From Candidatus Magnetocorallium paracelense (GTDB lineage: Bacteria; Nitrospirota; Thermodesulfovibrionia; Thermodesulfovibrionales; Magnetobacteriaceae), in contig JAREWP010000019.1 in the NCBI GenBank assembly GCA_029001845.1, positions 1-51,722 on the forward strand: DNA of 51,722 bases, given 5' to 3'. Below are positions 34,285 through 44,320 of this stretch, in pieces (positions within the stretch are counted from its first letter, which is position 1; every line of letters starts with the position of its first letter). A model generated the notes under the pieces. It was given only the letters and a program-made list of their open reading frames with translations. It had not been told where the DNA came from and made no database searches. The position numbers and the translations under genes are program-made.

Positions 34285-36306
34285 TTAATCCTGAGGGACT
34301 TCCGGCAATTGAGGGTCAACAGGTAATCTTATAATGAACCTGCTTCCTTTACCCTCTTCGCTCTGCACGGACAATTCGCCTTTATGCTGCTTTATTATAT
34401 TCCGGCTGATTGAAAGGCCCAGTCCGGTGCCTGTACCGACAGGTTTTGTTGTAAAAAAAGGATCAAATATCTTATCCAAAATCTCTTCAGGTATTCCGAC
34501 TCCTGTGTCGCTTATTTCAATACTGACCATGTGTCCTTCCGCCGATGTATCTATCCTTATCTCACCGCTTCCTTTGATTGCCTGACAGGCATTGATCAAC
34601 AGATTTATCAATACCTGATTTATTTTACCACAATAGCAACTTACCTCGGGAATATCTCCATAATTCCGGACAATCTCTATCCTGTTTTTATACTCATTCG
34701 CCATCAAACTCAGGGAGATGTCAAGGGCATTGTTAATATTTAACTCGTTCAGTTCCGATGCATCGACTCTGGAAAAGGTCTTTAAACCCTGTACGATCTC
34801 TTTCATTCGATCTATGCCATGCTTCGATCTTTCGATTATTTTTTTCAGTCTCTCCTTTATATAATCGTAATTGATCTGCTCCTTCTGCCTTTCCACTTCG
34901 GACCTGATTTTTTCCGGCAAATCAAAGAGTTCGTAGTTTTCCAATAAACCGAGGATTTTATTGGTGAATTTCTGTAAATTGCCTATATTTGAGTGAACAA
35001 AACCGAGGGGATTATTTATCTCATGTGCTATCCCGGCAGCCAATTGACCGATGGAGGCAAGTTTTTCCGATTGAATAAGCTGTTCCTGACTTTTAACGAG
35101 TTCCTCATAGAGTTCTGAAATTTCAGAGGTTCTCTTCTTCACTTCAGATTCGAGATGTTCGTTGTAACTTTTTAGCTTCTCTTCCATCTCTTTTCTTTCC
35201 CTTATATCTTCACAGCTTGTAACAACGGCAATCGGGTCTCCCGATTCACCGCTTACAAAATCGCTTTTCAGATAAACAGGGAAAAGAGTTCCGTCTTTAC
35301 GTATGTTTATACTTTCACGACTCCAGCTCTGCAATTTCATTAACTCTTCCATGCCAGGAAGGTTTTGCCGGTCATTGGGAGAGAATACTCTTACATCTTT
35401 TCCTATTAGTTCACCGGGGATGTAACCGTGCATATCATCGACAGCATTATTTGTATAACGAATGATTCCGTCCGCGCCCGTTATTGTCAATCCTGTTTGC
35501 ATTACACCTATGGCTTTATAGAGTATTAGCAGGGACTCTTCCATATATATTCGTTCCGAAATGTCTCGAATAACAAAGAGATTACCTCTGTCAACCCCTT
35601 CGTTTTTATCCGGGATAGGGGCTGTACTACAAGATATATACGTTTCCATACCCTGTTTGGACATTAATAAGGTGTTTTTGCCCATTATTGGCGTATCATT
35701 TGTGTTTAAAAGTTCTTTTACCGATATATCTCGGTACCGGGAATCTATCTTCCTTTTGATCGTCAAAACTTCCGTTATTTCTCTTCCCACAGCACTATTG
35801 TCAGGCCAGCCTGTTAATCTCTCGGCAAGGGGGTTTATAAATTTTATTATTCCTTCAGTGTTGGTTGCTATGAGTGCGTCTGTATGACTTCTCAGAATGG
35901 TGTCGAGGTATTGTTCCCTCTCCCGCAGTCGCCTTTCCATCCCATGCTTAAAGAGTGCTATTTCCATGAATGTGGAGAGCTCTCTCTCCTGAAAGGGTTT
36001 CAGTAAATAACCAAATGGTTCGGTAAGCTTGGCGCGTTTGAGTGTCTCATCGTCGGAGTAGGCGGTAAGATACAATACAGGTATGTCAAGACGTTTGTGT
36101 ATCTCTCCGGCTGCATCGATGCCGTCCATTTCTCCTTCCAGTTGAACATCCATTAGTATCAGATCAGGGGAGGTTTCTTCTGCCTTTGCAACGGCCTCTT
36201 CTCCGTAACTTACTGACGCAACAACATCATAGCCCATCTTCTCGAGCCTTTTTTCCATCTCCAGGGCGACAACCGATTCGTCTTCAACTAATAAAATTCT
36301 ACGCAT
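34285..36306 (-). CDS. Receiver-PAS-PAS histidine kinase
   Basis: A 673-residue cytosolic kinase. The receiver is at the N-terminus (MRRILLVEDESVVALEMEKR; acceptor in DLILMDVQLEGEMDG; Lys in LLKPFQERE). Two PAS domains follow (about residues 128-245 and 265-385), then a coiled coil and HisKA with KLASIGQLAAGIAHEINNP and HATPase with LINACQAIKGSGEI, DTGVGIPEEI and GTGLGLSISR. There is no membrane segment. The start at 36306 overlaps the GTPase stop in ATGCGTAG, so translation is coupled; an upstream reading to 36372 would sit inside the GTPase gene. It should link a cytosolic signal to the GTPase/coiled-coil proteins. Confidence 0.88.
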   Translation of the reverse strand: MRRILLVEDESVVALEMEKRLEKMGYDVVASVSYGEEAVAKAEETSPDLILMDVQLEGEMDGIDAAGEIHKRLDIPVLYLTAYSDDETLKRAKLTEPFGYLLKPFQERELSTFMEIALFKHGMERRLREREQYLDTILRSHTDALIATNTEGIIKFINPLAERLTGWPDNSAVGREITEVLTIKRKIDSRYRDISVKELLNTNDTPIMGKNTLLMSKQGMETYISCSTAPIPDKNEGVDRGNLFVIRDISERIYMEESLLILYKAIGVMQTGLTITGADGIIRYTNNAVDDMHGYIPGELIGKDVRVFSPNDRQNLPGMEELMKLQSWSRESINIRKDGTLFPVYLKSDFVSGESGDPIAVVTSCEDIRERKEMEEKLKSYNEHLESEVKKRTSEISELYEELVKSQEQLIQSEKLASIGQLAAGIAHEINNPLGFVHSNIGNLQKFTNKILGLLENYELFDLPEKIRSEVERQKEQINYDYIKERLKKIIERSKHGIDRMKEIVQGLKTFSRVDASELNELNINNALDISLSLMANEYKNRIEIVRNYGDIPEVSCYCGKINQVLINLLINACQAIKGSGEIRIDTSAEGHMVSIEISDTGVGIPEEILDKIFDPFFTTKPVGTGTGLGLSISRNIIKQHKGELSVQSEEGKGSRFIIRLPVDPQLPEVPQD

Positions 36307-38872
36307 TATCAGGTTCAAATGACAGCTCTGCGAACTGTTCGAGAAGTATTTTTTCCGTAAAGGGATCGTCAAGAGGGATTTCCATCTCTTTCCATTGCGT
36401 AAGACATTCCTCCGGTGAAAGTTTATCGTAACGCATCATAAGGGCGACTTCATAAAAATAATTATACCTTACCTCGTAGTTTTCATAAATAAACCAGCGA
36501 ATATTATGTGGTGAAAAGACCTTTTCCACCTCGACGATAGCCTCATCTACAAGAATATGGAGTCTCTCCTTCTGGAATGAAGCGCCTCCGGGATAAGTGA
36601 GTAAAAGCTTGTCCTCATATTTCTTCATTAAATTGAAAAAAACGTTTCTATCCACAATATCGCTTAGTGCAGATGCGACTCTGTGTAAATCGTCGATTAC
36701 AACCTGTATGACATCGGCCTTTTCAAAAAGTTCGCTGCTCTCGGCGATATCAAAGGAGTTATTATCGTTATTTAATATATAAAAGGAGAGAGAGTTTGAC
36801 AGGTCCCCTCCAAGGTCTATGTTTTTAATGCCGCCATTACCGTTTGAGGAGTTCAAGGCATAGGGGGGGATAGACTCATTCAGTATTGAAATGTGTTCGC
36901 TTCCCGGTTTTAAAAGCCTGTTTATAAAATCTACCTGTGTTTTATGGTTTTGGCCCACAAGGAGAATCGATTTTTCGCTCTTTTCGGTAAAATTGGAAAG
37001 CGTATCAATATAATAGTTATGAAAGAGTCCCTCATAGAGTCGAATACACATACGGAAAAAGAGGTTTTGAAACTCCGCTTTTTCACGTCTTACTGTTGTC
37101 TTTTTTGTATATTTGCCATAGGCGGGAAATTTTTCCTCTACAGCCTCGGAATCGCAAAGATGGGATATACTCCTGACCAGTCTGTGAAGATCTTTACTGA
37201 TTCCCACAAGTTTCGCGTACTGCACTTCATCATAGGTGGCGCCCTTTTCGATATTTTCTATATCGTCTTTCAGGGATAAGGTCTTTTTATAGAGGGGATC
37301 GACAAAAGAGAACGAAACGGTTTTGTCCCACCAGTCCAGGTGACCTATCAGTGGTGCAAAGAAGTGGTTCAAAGATTCTTTCAGATCCTTTATAAATTTG
37401 TTTTTGTCGATATACTCTGCAGTGACCTCACGGCCTTTCGCCAATAACGATCCCGATGAACCCTTTTCACGATTAAGAGCGTCGGAGACCTGTTTTTTCT
37501 GTACATTTGGGAGAAAAAAACTCTGCACGCCGGAACCCTGAATATCGGTACGTCTTACATCAAGGCCGATATCGTCAAAATATTCTCTGAACTTCTCTTT
37601 GGCGTTGTCAAGAGTCTCCAGTAAATCGTGTTTCATCCTCTGAGTCTTTTCGCTGATAGCTTCTGCTTTTAAAACAAATTCCCTGTCATGAACAGGATTG
37701 TATTCATAGTGAAAGGAGAATGTCTTTTGTAACTCCTTGCTATATATTTCATATAATGATATATAGTCAAGTTTTTTTCTCCAGTTACCGACAACGTTAT
37801 CTTTGATATGTATAATTTTTTTATAATAATCTACAAGTTTTTCAAGTTTTTTAACTTCTTCTTCTATGCTCTTCTTTTTTTCTTTTTCATCTTTGGCGGC
37901 ATTGATTATAAGTGTATTAAGGGAATTGATTTCGTCGACAATCCTTTTCAGACTCTTTAGAGTATATTCATATTGAAGCTGTTTTGTAACATTTTTTGTT
38001 ACATGGACGAACTCTTCAAAGCCTGAATCCTGCCAGGCGCTTTCGTCTTTATCTTTAAAATATTTTATTGCCGTAGTCGTTTCCACCTGTACAATCGGAG
38101 CGTCCTTTAATCTGGAGTAGTGGCTTATGGCTCTTTCAAACTCCTCCTTATGCCTCTTGAGAGACTCCTCTATGGATTCCGAGCCGTCACCGCCTACATT
38201 ACTTCCCACGACAGCGCCTTTGCAGGTTTGGGCAAAGATGATGCGTTGATCTGCATCCATGATCTTATTCAGGATTTTTCTGTCCGCCTCTTTCATGGGA
38301 CTCCTGACAGAAGAAAGATAGATAATTAAATCCGCCTGTGGAAGAAATTCGCGGAGAGTCAGATCTTCGTGCTCTTTATGTCCATAGGCGTCAAGCCCGG
38401 GAGTGTCGGCGATCTCAAGATCCCCTTGAAGGATAAAACTGGGCAGCCCCAGCTTTATATATTTAACACCATATTTATTTTGAGGGTTCTCGTCTTCTGA
38501 TGTATATTTCCACAGAGATTCGGTAAAAACGCCTTTACCGGTCGTTTTCTTAGACTCGCCGTTTTCAAAAATAATCTCAAGAAAAGGCTCTTCCGCCTTG
38601 GCGCAAAAAACAAGCATATTTGTCGTCGCCTTGCTCTGTTCCTTTAAGATTTTTTCTCCCTTACCTAACAGTACATTTAAAAGAGAGGACTTACCGGAAC
38701 TTGTAATTCCCACAAGTCCGCTTTTTATGGTATGCTTTGAGAAAGAACGGATATTATTTTCAAGATTATTGATTCTGTGCCTGAACTGCTCTATTCCCAC
38801 GTCCTTTAACTGAAGCACAGTGTCTTTGGCCCTGTCTAAAAAATCTTTAATCTCCTGTTCTTCTTTATCCAT
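36299..38872 (-). CDS. Dynamin-like large GTPase
   Basis: An 857-residue GTPase of the bacterial dynamin-like type. The P-loop is GITSSGKSS (residues 55-63), the switch I threonine is in SKATTNM (80-86), and the G3 motif is DTPGLD (156-161). G4 is unusual: TCKGAV at about 216 in place of T/NKxD. Coiled coil follows (about 300-440), then a middle region. Residues 633-800 look like a second, degenerate G domain with ILLVGQNHKTQVDFINRLLK instead of a P-loop and a late VIQVVIDDLHR segment. No membrane helix is predicted. GAGGAG precedes the ATG, and the gene overlaps the kinase by eight bases. Dynamin-like proteins remodel or sense membranes on GTP hydrolysis. Confidence 0.8.
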   Translation of the reverse strand: MDKEEQEIKDFLDRAKDTVLQLKDVGIEQFRHRINNLENNIRSFSKHTIKSGLVGITSSGKSSLLNVLLGKGEKILKEQSKATTNMLVFCAKAEEPFLEIIFENGESKKTTGKGVFTESLWKYTSEDENPQNKYGVKYIKLGLPSFILQGDLEIADTPGLDAYGHKEHEDLTLREFLPQADLIIYLSSVRSPMKEADRKILNKIMDADQRIIFAQTCKGAVVGSNVGGDGSESIEESLKRHKEEFERAISHYSRLKDAPIVQVETTTAIKYFKDKDESAWQDSGFEEFVHVTKNVTKQLQYEYTLKSLKRIVDEINSLNTLIINAAKDEKEKKKSIEEEVKKLEKLVDYYKKIIHIKDNVVGNWRKKLDYISLYEIYSKELQKTFSFHYEYNPVHDREFVLKAEAISEKTQRMKHDLLETLDNAKEKFREYFDDIGLDVRRTDIQGSGVQSFFLPNVQKKQVSDALNREKGSSGSLLAKGREVTAEYIDKNKFIKDLKESLNHFFAPLIGHLDWWDKTVSFSFVDPLYKKTLSLKDDIENIEKGATYDEVQYAKLVGISKDLHRLVRSISHLCDSEAVEEKFPAYGKYTKKTTVRREKAEFQNLFFRMCIRLYEGLFHNYYIDTLSNFTEKSEKSILLVGQNHKTQVDFINRLLKPGSEHISILNESIPPYALNSSNGNGGIKNIDLGGDLSNSLSFYILNNDNNSFDIAESSELFEKADVIQVVIDDLHRVASALSDIVDRNVFFNLMKKYEDKLLLTYPGGASFQKERLHILVDEAIVEVEKVFSPHNIRWFIYENYEVRYNYFYEVALMMRYDKLSPEECLTQWKEMEIPLDDPFTEKILLEQFAELSFEPDNA

Positions 38873-38891
38873 GACTCCTCTTCGCCCTCCT

Positions 38892-40082
38892 TTATTTCCC
38901 TGTCTCGGAAAGTTTCTTCAGTTTATCTTCAATTGCCACTTGATTGTTTAGAAAACTCTCAGCCAGCTTTTTTGCATTTTTCAGGTCATTTTCCAGAATA
39001 TCCTTTATAAAGCCTGCATTTTCATTTTTATTGGCAAGAATCGTCTCTCTTATATCTCCCAATTCGCTCTTAAGAAATGATATTATCTCCTCACCCGTAA
39101 CCTTTTGCTCCTCCTTACCGGTATCGAGAAGACCCTTGATATCCTCTCCGGATTTCTCTATATAGGCGCTTATCTTTCCTTCGATCTCTCCTATTTTGCT
39201 TTCTGTACTTTCCATTGAATTACCTATCTCTCTGCTCACATCGATCAGACGGTTTTCTATCTTCTCTATAAAACCGTTAAGAAAGTCGGTCTGACTCTCC
39301 TTTCCTTCCTGTAATATGCGTTTAATATCTTCCAGCATGGATTTTATAATAGTTTCGTCATCCTCTTTTTTTGCCAGTATATCTTTTAGCCGACTTTTAA
39401 TCTCCTCAGTCGATTCCTGTATCTGGCGTCCGACCTGTTTGCTGTCCCCTGTTATCTTGTCCTCTATTGTTCCAAAAGAGCTCTCCATCTTATCTGAAAG
39501 ACCGGATAATATACTCTCTGTCTTTGTCACGATGGAAACGATATTCTTGCTGTCCCCCCCGTCCTGTACGGCAAGTTTAATATCCTCGAGCATAGATTTT
39601 ATTGCAACGACATCTTCCTCTTTCCCGGTTTGAAAATCCTTTAATCGGCTGCTTATATCCTCAGTTGAATCCTGTATAAGGGTTTTCGCCATTTCGTTAC
39701 CTGTCGTAATTTTATTTTCCATCGTTTCAAAGGAACTCTCCATCTTGTCGGCCAGACCGGACAAGATACCGTCCATTCTTATCACTGCCGAATCTATCTT
39801 TTCATTATCTTTGTTCAGCATTGATTTTTGTAACTCTTCCAAAGCATCTTTAATAAAAGAGTTCTGTTCTTCGCTGTTTCTGTTTCTCTCGAGGCTGTCT
39901 TCCAGCAGCGTTTTGATTTCACTGTTATTGGCTTCCAGAAGCGCCTTTGTGTTTTCATCGACCTTTGTTATACGCTCTCCAATCTTATCGTCTATCTTAC
40001 CGGCTACGGCGGCGGCGATATGATCCGATAAGGTGGCGATAATCGTCCTTGTAACGCTGTCTATATAATAATCGTCTTTCAT
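38892..40082 (-). CDS. 396-residue coiled-coil protein
   Basis: A soluble coiled-coil protein with GGGAG before its ATG. It opens YYIDSVTRTIIATLSDHIAAAV, similar to the start of the 1124-residue protein (YIDIVSRTLINRLSEEIADSI). Inside are two copies of an 85-residue unit with ILSGLxDKMESSF at residues 106 and 191, and SRLKD / IKSMLEDIK elements following each. The rest is heptad-rich. It is the first gene of a minus-strand unit, 19 bases before the GTPase gene, so the two are probably co-expressed and may interact. Confidence 0.7.
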   Translation of the reverse strand: MKDDYYIDSVTRTIIATLSDHIAAAVAGKIDDKIGERITKVDENTKALLEANNSEIKTLLEDSLERNRNSEEQNSFIKDALEELQKSMLNKDNEKIDSAVIRMDGILSGLADKMESSFETMENKITTGNEMAKTLIQDSTEDISSRLKDFQTGKEEDVVAIKSMLEDIKLAVQDGGDSKNIVSIVTKTESILSGLSDKMESSFGTIEDKITGDSKQVGRQIQESTEEIKSRLKDILAKKEDDETIIKSMLEDIKRILQEGKESQTDFLNGFIEKIENRLIDVSREIGNSMESTESKIGEIEGKISAYIEKSGEDIKGLLDTGKEEQKVTGEEIISFLKSELGDIRETILANKNENAGFIKDILENDLKNAKKLAESFLNNQVAIEDKLKKLSETGK

Positions 40083-40115
40083 TTTTATTCTCCCGCTCTA
40101 AAAAAAAGAAGTAAC

Positions 40116-40262
40116 TAAAAACAGCATTTAGCTGTCAACTATTTAATTGAAACACTTTATGTTTCAAAACAGATTCACCCATAAGGTGAAGCTTATTATA
40201 GGCACAACATCAATTCTTTCCTTGGCTAAAGGCTGACCGCTGATAGCTGACTGCTGTTTTTA
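40116..40262. repeat. CAGTCAGC repeat family, copy 4
   Basis: About 147 bases in the opposite orientation, starting AAAACAGCATTTAGCTGTCA and ending GATAGCTGACTGCTGTTTTT, with the small palindrome CACCCATAAGGTG in the middle. It lies between the minus-strand GTPase cluster and the plus-strand DUF1640/pfkA genes. The remaining gap (40263-40400) is AT-rich. Confidence 0.7.
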
Positions 40263-40400
40263 GGGTAATACTTTACTGAAAAAGTAGTAACATACTTAAT
40301 ATCTTATTGGAGAATATTATAAAATATTATATCTCCTTAGGTATATAGATTTGGACCAAAGGCTGATATAAAAAGTTGTCCCTTACAGGAGGAATGCGAT

Positions 40401-40607
40401 ATGCCTTTATCAGATGATCATGAATATAAGCCAATGAAACCCTGCATTGTTTTTGAAGATTCCGATTTAGCCGTTTATTGTATATTTGAAAACGATTCTT
40501 ACAGGTGGATCGACAATGACGGGGAGTTAGTCAAAAATATTCCGACTGCTTCGACATTGGAAGAGGCCATGGTAAATTTGAAAAAGTGGAATAGAGCAAT
40601 TGACTAA
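40401..40607 (+). CDS. Small hypothetical protein (68 aa)
   Basis: An acidic 68-residue protein with ACAGGAGGAATG just upstream, a strong ribosome site. It has two short aromatic strands (VYCIFENDSYRWIDNDGE), then a helix (ASTLEEAMVNLKKW). There is no signal, membrane segment or metal motif. I do not recognise the family. It is 27 bases before the DUF1640 gene in the same direction. Confidence 0.6.
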   Translation: MPLSDDHEYKPMKPCIVFEDSDLAVYCIFENDSYRWIDNDGELVKNIPTASTLEEAMVNLKKWNRAID

Positions 40608-40634
40608 AAAAACAGAGCTGCGTATAATAAAAAA

Positions 40635-40916
40635 ATGGCGACTGTAACATTCGATACTCATGCGTATGTAAAAAAACTAAAATCTGCGGGATTTACCGAA
40701 CAACAGGCGGAAGCGCAGTCTGAAGCGCAAAAGGAGTTGTTGTCGGAGATTTTGGATTCAACCTTAGCGACAAAGGGAGACATCCAAATTTTAAAAGCAG
40801 AGATCGAAAAGGTGAAGGCCGATATCGAAAAAGCAAAATTCGATGTAATTAAATGGGTTGCAGGAATGTTAGCAGCTCAGGCTGCAGTCGTTGCAACTCT
40901 CATTAAGTTGCTCTAA
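40635..40916 (+). CDS. DUF1640 (CCDC90-like) coiled-coil membrane protein
   Basis: A 93-residue protein with the DUF1640 layout: FDTHAYVKKLKSAGFTEQQA with the AEAQ helix, the SEILDSTLATKGDI segment, a coiled coil of EIEKVKADIEKAKF, and a single C-terminal membrane helix (about residues 69-90). Related proteins in other organisms are small coiled-coil anchors, the eukaryotic counterpart being the mitochondrial CCDC90/MCUR1 group. Function in bacteria is unknown. The ribosome site is poor. pfkA starts 16 bases downstream, so they share a transcript by spacing, without an obvious shared pathway. Confidence 0.75.
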   Translation: MATVTFDTHAYVKKLKSAGFTEQQAEAQSEAQKELLSEILDSTLATKGDIQILKAEIEKVKADIEKAKFDVIKWVAGMLAAQAAVVATLIKLL

Positions 40917-40932
40917 ACAAAAGGAGTAGCAA

Positions 40933-41910
40933 ATGTCTTTCGTAAAAAGAATCGGTGTATTTACAAGCGGCGGAGACGCACCCGGCATGAATGCTGCGAT
41001 AAGAGCCGTTGTCAGAGCCGGCATATATTACAAACTTGAAGTGATCGGCGTCAAGAGAGGCTATGAAGGTATGATCGATGGCGATGCCGAATTAATGAAC
41101 TTGAGAAGTGTATCCAATATCATTCAAAAAGGCGGTACGATATTAAAAACAGCGAGGTCAAAACAGTTCATGACACCTGAAGGCAGAGAGAAGGCTGCAA
41201 AATTCCTGAAAAACCAAAATATCGACGGTCTCCTGGCTATTGGCGGGAACGGCACTTTAACAGGCCTTTTGGAATTGAGAAAACACTGGAACGGAAAAAT
41301 GATAGGACTCCCCGGTACGATCGACAACGACTTATACGGAACCGACTATACAATAGGATATCATACGGCCGTGCAAACAGCCATCGAAGCGATAGACAAA
41401 ATAAGAGATACCGCAGATGCCCACGACAGGATTTTTATGGTTGAAGTAATGGGGAGACATGCAGGCTTTATCGCTCTCGATTCCGGAATTGGAGGCGGCG
41501 CCGAAAAGATACTGCTGCCTGAAATCGATACGGAAGTAAATAAATGCGTTACAAATTTTCTGGAAGGGAAAGAAAAGGGCAAGACAAGCAGTATCTTTAT
41601 CGTTGCCGAAGGAAACAGTCTTGGCGGGGCAAGAGAAGTCGCTACAAAAGTTTTTGAGGCATCAGGGTGCGATTGTAAGGAAGTTGTAATCGGTCATATC
41701 CAAAGGGGTGGTTCTCCTGTAATAGGAGACAGAGTACTGGCAGGTAAGCTGGGAGTATTCGCCGTTGAAGAGATGATGGAAGGTAAAGATAATTCAATGG
41801 CAGGAGAAATAAACAACCAATGTGTTTTAACACCTATAGACAATGCCGTTAACTGGAAAAAACAGATCGACCCCTATAAACTGAAAGTCGCTTCCATATT
41901 GGCGACCTAA
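40933..41910 (+). CDS. pfkA: 6-phosphofructokinase, ATP type
   Basis: PfkA phosphorylates fructose 6-phosphate to the 1,6-bisphosphate, the committing step of glycolysis. The 325-residue enzyme has GVFTSGGDAPGMNAAIRA, LPGTIDNDLYGTDYTIGYHT (the Gly before Thr marks ATP rather than pyrophosphate use), VEVMGRHAGFIAL, and GHIQRGGSPVIGDR for substrate and effector binding. The Mg-binding site reads GGNGTLTG, Asn in place of the usual Asp (GGDGS). The start has AAAGGAG with good spacing. Confidence 0.93.
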   Translation: MSFVKRIGVFTSGGDAPGMNAAIRAVVRAGIYYKLEVIGVKRGYEGMIDGDAELMNLRSVSNIIQKGGTILKTARSKQFMTPEGREKAAKFLKNQNIDGLLAIGGNGTLTGLLELRKHWNGKMIGLPGTIDNDLYGTDYTIGYHTAVQTAIEAIDKIRDTADAHDRIFMVEVMGRHAGFIALDSGIGGGAEKILLPEIDTEVNKCVTNFLEGKEKGKTSSIFIVAEGNSLGGAREVATKVFEASGCDCKEVVIGHIQRGGSPVIGDRVLAGKLGVFAVEEMMEGKDNSMAGEINNQCVLTPIDNAVNWKKQIDPYKLKVASILAT

Positions 41911-42008
41911 GGGCTTGTCAGGAAATAAGTTTGACATACAGCGCCCGGATTTGGTTTAGATTCAATCAAAAAACTGAGTTCCCAATGAAAATGAAACTAT
42001 AATACAGA

Positions 42009-42593
42009 TTACTCCCCGCTCCATCTTTTAAACAAATTATGACTGACCTTCATTTGGTCCAAAAGCTTACCTGTTACAAAATCTACTATATCTTCCAGTG
42101 TTTCGGGAATCGTGTAAAAACCCGGTACAGGCGGAGCGATTGTTACGCCTAACCGTGCAAGGCGGAGCATATTTTCAAGGTGTATCGCGCTAAATGGCAT
42201 CTCCCTTGGCGAGATGACAAGAGGCCTTGCTTCTTTAATTGTAACGTCCGCTGCTCTTTCTATCAGATTCCCGGCATATCCGTTGGCCACGGCGGAAAGT
42301 GTCTTTACGGAACAGGGAACAATATACATTCCTTCGGTAATAAATGAGCCGCTTGAAACAGGAGCAAAAAGATCACTGTCACGGTATGCGAGGATATGAC
42401 GGCAATTGAATTGCCCTCTGGCTGTTTCAGAGATATCGGCGCTGAAGTCGATTCCTGTCTCATGTTTAATTATCGGTATGGCGTTAGAGGAAAGAATAAG
42501 ATGTACTTCAGAGGATTTTGACAATTCGCGAATAAGAGCGAGGCCGAACTTAATTCCGCTCGCACCTGTAATGGCAACAACATATCTCTTCAT
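42009..42593 (-). CDS. ubiX: Flavin prenyltransferase UbiX
   Basis: UbiX makes the prenylated FMN cofactor used by UbiD-type decarboxylases. The 194-residue protein has VAITGASGIKFGLALI for the flavin site, LILSSNAIP, the catalytic-type SVKTLSAVANGYAGNLIERA and LVISPREMPFSAIHLENML. No ubiD is in the window. The gene follows divIC at 12 bases on the same strand, so it is probably the last gene of an eno-divIC-ubiX run. The unassigned 98 bases to pfkA (41911-42008) hold no clear terminator. Confidence 0.92.
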   Translation of the reverse strand: MKRYVVAITGASGIKFGLALIRELSKSSEVHLILSSNAIPIIKHETGIDFSADISETARGQFNCRHILAYRDSDLFAPVSSGSFITEGMYIVPCSVKTLSAVANGYAGNLIERAADVTIKEARPLVISPREMPFSAIHLENMLRLARLGVTIAPPVPGFYTIPETLEDIVDFVTGKLLDQMKVSHNLFKRWSGE

Positions 42594-42605
42594 TGACCGC
42601 TCATA

Positions 42606-42929
42606 TTATTCCTCGAATTTAAAAATATATTCATCAGGCCTTGACAATCCAAGTTCTTCGCGAGCTTTCTTCTCCAAATAAAAATTGTCACTCTCTATCT
42701 TATCTATCTCTTCTGTAAGAGTAATCCTCTCCATATCCAGGCCCCTGATTTTATTCAAAATCTCCTGCTCGCCTTTTTTCAGATGAAGATATCTGATAAT
42801 TCCCATGTCATCGAAAACAAGGCTAAAAACGATAAAGAACAGACAAACAAAAAAAGAAAGGAAAAAAAGACGATTTTTTCTCTTTCTTTCCTTAATCACC
42901 TGTTTTCTCAATAAATTTCTGTTTTGCAT
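42606..42929 (-). CDS. Septum-formation initiator, FtsB/DivIC family
   Basis: A 107-residue single-pass membrane protein: a basic cytosolic N-terminus (KQVIKERKRKNRL), a membrane helix (about residues 22-41, FFLSFFVCLFFIVFSLVF), then a periplasmic leucine-zipper-like coil (EQEILNKIRGLDMERITLTE) and the family C-terminus KKAREELGLSRPDEYIFKF. FtsB/DivIC stabilises the divisome with FtsL and FtsQ. Its location next to eno is common in Gram-negative genomes. A terminator after eno would limit read-through, so it may have its own promoter. Confidence 0.88.
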   Translation of the reverse strand: MQNRNLLRKQVIKERKRKNRLFFLSFFVCLFFIVFSLVFDDMGIIRYLHLKKGEQEILNKIRGLDMERITLTEEIDKIESDNFYLEKKAREELGLSRPDEYIFKFEE

Positions 42930-42947
42930 CTACTAAATTGAAATCCC

Positions 42948-42976
42948 AAAAAAAGAGAGGCCTTGCAGGCCTCTCC
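42948..42976 (-). terminator. Rho-independent terminator of eno
   Basis: The minus strand reads GAGAGGCCTGCAAGGCCTCTC followed by seven T. The 9-bp perfect GC-rich stem with a short loop and the U run make an intrinsic terminator, 15 bases beyond the eno stop. Confidence 0.85.
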
Positions 42977-42990
42977 ATTGTTTAATTGAA

Positions 42991-44289
<1,299 letters not shown>

Positions 44290-44320
44290 TTAGATTTTAT
44301 GTAATAGATCGTTTTATTAA

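Noticed and set aside
36307-36372. Longer start for the receiver-PAS kinase (22 extra residues)
   Set aside because: The extra segment lies inside the GTPase gene and precedes the canonical receiver start MRRILLVEDES; the overlap at ATGCGTAG is a normal coupling site.
40933-41910. Pyrophosphate-dependent phosphofructokinase
   Set aside because: The diagnostic residues are Gly in GGNG and PGTIDND, as in ATP enzymes, rather than GGDD and PKTIDND.
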